NCBI GenBank assembly: GCA_937868455.1
Contig: CALMMO010000246.1
Location: forward strand, 1 to 8,425
Direction: 5' to 3'
Source of the DNA: an uncultured Marmoricola sp.
Lineage (GTDB): Bacteria; Actinomycetota; Actinomycetes; Propionibacteriales; Nocardioidaceae
Length of the DNA stretch: 8,425 bases
Shown here: piece by piece, positions 5,674 through 8,425 of the stretch
Numbering within the stretch: the stretch's first letter is position 1
Layout: every line of letters starts with the position of its first letter
Program-made: the position numbers and the translations under genes
Notes under the pieces: generated by a model
Told to the model about the DNA's origin: nothing
The model's input: the letters and a program-made list of their open reading frames with translations, nothing else
Database searches by the model: none

Positions 5674-6818
5674 GCAAGCCAGCCGAGGCCCCCAGCCCTC
5701 GGCAGACTCGTGGCCTGAAGGCGGCAGCGGCGAAACGCGCAGCCGCCAAGGCCGCAGCCCAACAACCCTTTGGCACGCCAGGGCCACCGTTTTCTAGGTC
5801 TGCTCCGTTCATGATGGGGTTCTTGGGGGCCTTGGGCGCACTCGTTGCTTACTGGCTGGCCACCCGCATTGACGCCATCAGTGGCGTGTTGATCTTGATC
5901 GTCGTCTCGATGTTCGTGGCCGTCGGCATCAACCCCACCGTCGAATGGCTCCAGCGCAAAGGTCTCAAACGACACTGGGCTGTCTTGGCGGTGATCTCCA
6001 TGGTCATCGCGGTGCTCACCATTTTCGTGGTCACGATCGTCCCGGTCGCCAGTGATCAGATCTCCAAGATCGTGAAGAACGCACCCCTGTGGCTAGACCA
6101 ACTCAGCAACAACCGCTGGCTTCAGGGCATCGACTCGCGCTTTGACGTCATCGACAAGGTCAAGGCCTACCTTGCCGAAAGCGATCTCGGCGGCCAACTG
6201 TTCGGGGGCGTGCTTGGCGCTGCTGGCGCTCTGGTGGGCTTCTTGGCCGACACCTTGATCGTGGCGATCTTGACGCTCTACTTCTTGGCCAACATGCCCA
6301 CCATCAAGCAAGCGATGTGGAAGTTAGCACCCGCGTCTCGTCGCGAGCGGGTTTCACTGTTGGGCGAGCGCATCCTTGATGGGATTGGTGGCTACGTCTC
6401 TGGTGCCTTCATAGTGGCGCTGTTCGCCGGGGTTACGACCTTGGTGTTCTTGCTGGCGGTGGGGCTTGGGGAGTACGCCGTTGCGTTGGCCCTTGTGGTC
6501 GCCTTCCTCGATGTCATTCCGATGGTCGGGGCCACTCTTGGTGCCCTCATCGTGATCGGCATCGCATTCGCCACCGACACCAAGACCGGCATCATCGCCG
6601 TGATCTTCTACGTGATCTACCAGCAGTTGGAGAACTACGTCATCTACCCACGGGTGATGTCGAAGTCAGTCGACGTGCCTGGTGTGGTCATCGTGATCGC
6701 GGCGGTTGTGGGTGCGACCCTGCTGGGCGTCATCGGCGCGCTCTTGGCCATCCCGACCGCAGCAGCGATCTTGTTGATCATGCGCGAAGTCGTGATCAGG
6801 CGACTCGACGCGACCTAA
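5670..6818 (+). CDS. AI-2E family membrane transporter (PerM/TqsA-type)
   Basis: A 382-residue polytopic membrane protein of normal family length. After a cytosolic basic Ala/Lys-rich tail (11-32), hydrophobic segments fall near 47-65, 69-90, 104-126, 186-207, 240-263, 267-300, 305-325 and 337-370, with a soluble section between about 127 and 180. Family motifs are DVIPMVGATLGAL (281-293) and YQQLENYVIYPRVM (317-330). Some members export autoinducer-2 and others move cations; the substrate here cannot be read from sequence. The GTG start at 5670 overlaps the TGA of the coiled-coil gene in a GTGA junction, so the two are very likely translationally coupled. The basic N-terminus faces an acidic C-terminus in the upstream protein, which could reflect interaction (inference). 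Its TAA at 6816-6818 overlaps the stop of the opposing permease gene, leaving no room for a separate intergenic terminator. Confidence 0.88.
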   Translation: MSKPAEAPSPRQTRGLKAAAAKRAAAKAAAQQPFGTPGPPFSRSAPFMMGFLGALGALVAYWLATRIDAISGVLILIVVSMFVAVGINPTVEWLQRKGLKRHWAVLAVISMVIAVLTIFVVTIVPVASDQISKIVKNAPLWLDQLSNNRWLQGIDSRFDVIDKVKAYLAESDLGGQLFGGVLGAAGALVGFLADTLIVAILTLYFLANMPTIKQAMWKLAPASRRERVSLLGERILDGIGGYVSGAFIVALFAGVTTLVFLLAVGLGEYAVALALVVAFLDVIPMVGATLGALIVIGIAFATDTKTGIIAVIFYVIYQQLENYVIYPRVMSKSVDVPGVVIVIAAVVGATLLGVIGALLAIPTAAAILLIMREVVIRRLDAT

Positions 6819-7786
6819 ACCCCGAGGGCCACATCGTCACTGACGTGGTGTTCGTGCGGTTCGCGCTCGCCGAGTTTGACCACGACGACTCCCCCCACGA
6901 TCAATGCTGCCCCGACGAACTGGATCGGCGCCGGAAGTTCGTTAAGCAACACCCAAGCAAAGACAAGCGTCGCCAACACCTCGATCAGCGCCACAAATGA
7001 GGCGAGTCGAGCGCCCAGTCGACGTACTCCGGCGATGCCGGCGACATATGACAACGCGGCAGTGACCAAACCCAAAGCAAGAATGGCAACCCACCACGGC
7101 ACCTGGCCGATTGCGTAGACCGCATCGTGGGAGCCATAACTCATCGGCACCAGCCCGAGCGCACCCAAGATAAGCAACGCCGTGCCGCCAACAAGGAGGC
7201 CACCGGCGGCAAGGACCAAGGGTGGCAAGCCGTTGTCGTCTCTGCTTGAGAGCAAGAAGTACGACGCCGCCCCGACCATGGCACCCAGCCCCCACAGCAC
7301 TCCTGGGAGGCTGAAGTGGGCGCCAGAGAACACATCGAGCACCAAGATCAAACCCAGGCCTGCAATGGCCGCTCCAACCCCGGTAATCCAGGTCGGCTGA
7401 TGGCCATGACGCACCCACAGCCAGAGCACCACTGCCACGGGGGCGGTGTATTCGATGAGTAAGCCCATCCCGACAGGGAGATAGCGGATCGAGTTGAAGA
7501 AGGCGAACTGAGCGAGGGTCACCGCGGACAGTCCGTAACCGATGATGATGGGCGCGTTGGCACGCAGCAGACCCCAGCGGCCGTTAAGGGATATCAAGGC
7601 CGGGATCAGCAACGCCGTCGCGGCGATCATGATGCGAGCCCCCACCGCAGCACCTGCGGACCAACCAGTGTCCATCAGGCCTCGAGCCAACGGGCCACTG
7701 AGCCCAAAGCTCATCGCGGAGATGAGTGCGAAGGCGATGCCTGACCCAAGACGGCGTTGAGGTGAGTCATGAGTCATTGCCGTCAT
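6815..7786 (-). CDS. EamA/DMT-superfamily permease
   Basis: A 323-residue drug/metabolite transporter with two EamA repeats, about residues 14-150 and 160-305, and ten hydrophobic segments (near 15-35, 43-64, 76-97, 102-124, 131-151, 160-181, 189-212, 229-251, 259-281, 286-304). Typical repeat ends are MGLLIEYTAPVAVVLWLW (107-124) and FVALIEVLATLVFAWVLLNE (264-283). Members export amino acids, nucleosides or small metabolites; the substrate is unknown. The short cytosolic C-terminus contains PHEHH (310-314). I chose ATG 7786 because it lies 8 nt after the -10 box of a strong TTGACA promoter, giving a leaderless message. The open frame reaches 7861, but that start would lie upstream of the promoter and overlap the divergent CGNR gene. 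ATG 7777 is a second candidate. Divergent pairing with a CGNR regulator is frequent in actinobacteria and suggests direct control. The stop overlaps the opposing AI-2E stop by 2 bp. Confidence 0.85.
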   Translation of the reverse strand: MTAMTHDSPQRRLGSGIAFALISAMSFGLSGPLARGLMDTGWSAGAAVGARIMIAATALLIPALISLNGRWGLLRANAPIIIGYGLSAVTLAQFAFFNSIRYLPVGMGLLIEYTAPVAVVLWLWVRHGHQPTWITGVGAAIAGLGLILVLDVFSGAHFSLPGVLWGLGAMVGAASYFLLSSRDDNGLPPLVLAAGGLLVGGTALLILGALGLVPMSYGSHDAVYAIGQVPWWVAILALGLVTAALSYVAGIAGVRRLGARLASFVALIEVLATLVFAWVLLNELPAPIQFVGAALIVGGVVVVKLGEREPHEHHVSDDVALGV

Positions 7787-7791
7787 GACCC

Positions 7792-7819
7792 GTGACACTA
7801 GGCGAGTTTCGTGTAATCT
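7792..7819 (+). promoter_or_regulatory. promoter of the CGNR gene, GTGACA-N16-TAATCT
   Basis: GTGACA (7792-7797) matches the -35 consensus at 5 of 6 positions and is 16 bp from TAATCT (7814-7819). The GTG start begins 6 nt after the -10 box, again implying a leaderless message. Its -35 overlaps the opposing promoter's -10, and its -10 shares base 7819 with the opposing -35. Confidence 0.55.
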
Positions 7820-7824
7820 GTCAA
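7795..7824 (-). promoter_or_regulatory. promoter of the DMT permease gene, TTGACA-N18-TAGTGT
   Basis: On the minus strand a consensus -35 TTGACA (7824-7819) is 18 bp from a -10 box TAGTGT (7800-7795). The predicted transcription start falls at or within 2 nt of ATG 7786, so the transcript should be leaderless. This is the best sigma-70-type match in the window. Confidence 0.7.
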
Positions 7825-7825
7825 C

Positions 7826-8356
7826 GTGCCTTTCACTCATGACACCGCGATGTCGCTGCAATCCGCGGTGTGGCTCGTCAACTCCGAAGGCAGTCCAGAT
7901 GGGCTCGCCACCGTTGCCGACTTGAGTGACTTCCTCGACGACTTCGACTACTCCGGCTCACACGAGCGATCCGTTGAAGAGCTTGACGACGTACGACGCA
8001 TGCGAAGCGACCTCCGCACCTTGCTCTTGGCAGAACGAGACGAGGCCGCAGGACTGGTCAACGCGATCATGGCCAATGCGGCTGCCGTGCCCCAGTTGGT
8101 CCGCCACGACCCCTTCGACTGGCACCTCCACGCAATAGGCAGCGACTCCGCCTTAGCCCAGCGCATCTTCGTCGAGACCGCGATGGCCATGATCGATGTC
8201 ATCCGCCAAAACGAACATTCGCGCCTATCGCCTTGCGCGGCTCCCGACTGCAACGGGGTTGTGCTCGACCTGTCTCGTAACCGCTCCCGGAAGTTCTGCT
8301 CCACCACCTGCGGCAACCGGGTCGCTGTTGCTGCCTACCGTGCCCGGCACCGTTAG
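7826..8356 (+). CDS. CGNR zinc-finger (DUF1470/ABATE) putative transcription regulator
   Basis: A 176-residue protein with the two-part CGNR layout. The N-terminal ABATE/DUF1470-type helical domain (about 10-128) includes SAVWLVNSEG near the start and the VRRMRSDLRTLL helix (56-67). The C-terminal CGNR zinc finger (about 133-176) has Cys137, Cys142, Cys158 and Cys162 in CAAPDC and CSTTCGNR, preceded by the typical LDLSRNRSRKF and followed by VAVAAYRARHR. The four cysteines should bind one zinc and the basic tail should contact DNA. The family is regarded as regulatory, with few members characterised. GTG 7826 is 6 nt after a TAATCT box; ATG 7850 (residue 9) is an alternative. Divergence from the DMT permease, with interlocked promoters in a 39-bp gap, makes that gene and itself the likely targets (inference). 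A long palindrome begins 19 bp after the stop. Confidence 0.88.
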   Translation: MPFTHDTAMSLQSAVWLVNSEGSPDGLATVADLSDFLDDFDYSGSHERSVEELDDVRRMRSDLRTLLLAERDEAAGLVNAIMANAAAVPQLVRHDPFDWHLHAIGSDSALAQRIFVETAMAMIDVIRQNEHSRLSPCAAPDCNGVVLDLSRNRSRKFCSTTCGNRVAVAAYRARHR

Positions 8357-8374
8357 GTCGCACGTGGGGCCCGA

Positions 8375-8400
8375 AGTTTCACCGGGTACCCGGTGAAACT
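8375..8400. terminator. 26-bp perfect palindrome, probable bidirectional terminator or operator
   Basis: The arms AGTTTCACCGGGT and ACCCGGTGAAACT are exact reverse complements with no spacer, beginning 19 bp after the CGNR stop. As RNA it gives an 11-bp stem with a GUAC loop. There is no U-tract, which actinobacterial terminators often lack. Perfect symmetry and a repeated outer motif nearby leave a protein-binding site possible. Confidence 0.65.
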
Positions 8401-8411
8401 GACGCTTCCCA

Positions 8412-8425
8412 TGTGAAACTTCACA
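8412..8425. repeat. inverted repeat TGTGAA-N2-TTCACA at the window edge
   Basis: Six-bp perfect arms around AC, reaching the last base of the window, so the symmetry may extend further. It shares GTGAAACT with the right arm of the preceding palindrome and, in reverse, with its left side. Confidence 0.5.

Noticed and set aside
4953..5975. 340-codon open frame on the minus strand opposite the coiled-coil and AI-2E genes
   Set aside because: Very Ser/Ala/Arg-rich, low-complexity translation mirroring the Ala/Glu coiled-coil codons; it spans two real genes.
6830..6849. Imperfect hairpin near the end of the DMT gene as a terminator for the AI-2E gene
   Set aside because: Seven base pairs broken by a 3-nt bulge, no U-tract, and it is within coding sequence; not distinguishable from chance.
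7787..7861. 25-residue N-terminal extension of the DMT permease
   Set aside because: It would start upstream of a consensus promoter and overlap the divergent CGNR coding sequence; the added residues are polar and not family-like.
8412..8425. CRP-like site (TGTGA...TCACA)
   Set aside because: The half-sites are separated by 4 bp rather than the usual 6, and the element shares its sequence with the adjacent palindrome, so a repeat or terminator reading fits better.
8373..8425. Beginning of a CRISPR array
   Set aside because: The GTGAAAC copies are short, alternate in orientation and have unequal spacing; no repeat-spacer unit is present.

Overview
The window looks like chromosome of a G+C-rich actinobacterium. 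Hand-counted sample rows give 68% G+C inside the crotonyl-CoA carboxylase gene (3541-3600) and 55% inside the secreted-protein gene (2101-2220). The protein families, GTG starts, start-codon-proximal TANNNT boxes and DivIVA-like/FilP-type coiled-coil gene all fit Actinomycetota. I cannot name a genus. No rRNA, tRNA, transposase, phage gene or CRISPR array was seen.

Layout. (1) Positions 1-1468, minus strand: the start of a MeaB/ArgK-type GTPase (runs off the left edge) behind a thiolase, overlapping by 4 bp. (2) 1469-1596: divergent intergenic region with a perfect 12-bp palindrome and a small out-of-frame uORF. (3) 1597-2022, plus: methylmalonyl-/ethylmalonyl-CoA epimerase. (4) 2094-2726, minus: an unrecognised exported protein with a twin-arginine-like signal peptide and an Ig-like beta-rich body. 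(5) 2727-2962: divergent promoter region. (6) 2963-4300, plus: crotonyl-CoA carboxylase/reductase with an intact CO2-binding pocket. (7) 4402-6818, plus: a FilP/Scy-like coiled-coil protein overlapping an AI-2E-family membrane protein by 4 bp. (8) 6815-7786, minus: an EamA/DMT permease. (9) 7826-8356, plus: a CGNR zinc-finger regulator, divergent from the permease. (10) 8357-8425: a 26-bp perfect palindrome and iterated GTGAAAC motifs.

Thiolase, Ccr, epimerase and the MeaB mutase chaperone are four parts of acetyl-CoA assimilation by the ethylmalonyl-CoA pathway (or of ethylmalonyl-/methylmalonyl-CoA supply). The crotonase, the reductase and the B12 mutases are not in the window. The metabolic block lies beside a polar-growth cytoskeleton gene, which resembles my recollection of the Streptomyces coelicolor SCO5396-SCO5400 neighbourhood (filP, scy, epimerase, thiolase, meaB).

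The most interesting non-coding structures are the interlocked divergent, apparently leaderless promoters of the permease and CGNR genes (7792-7824), the palindrome array at the right edge, and the uORF over the epimerase start. No clearly new multi-gene system is evident; most genes belong to known families.
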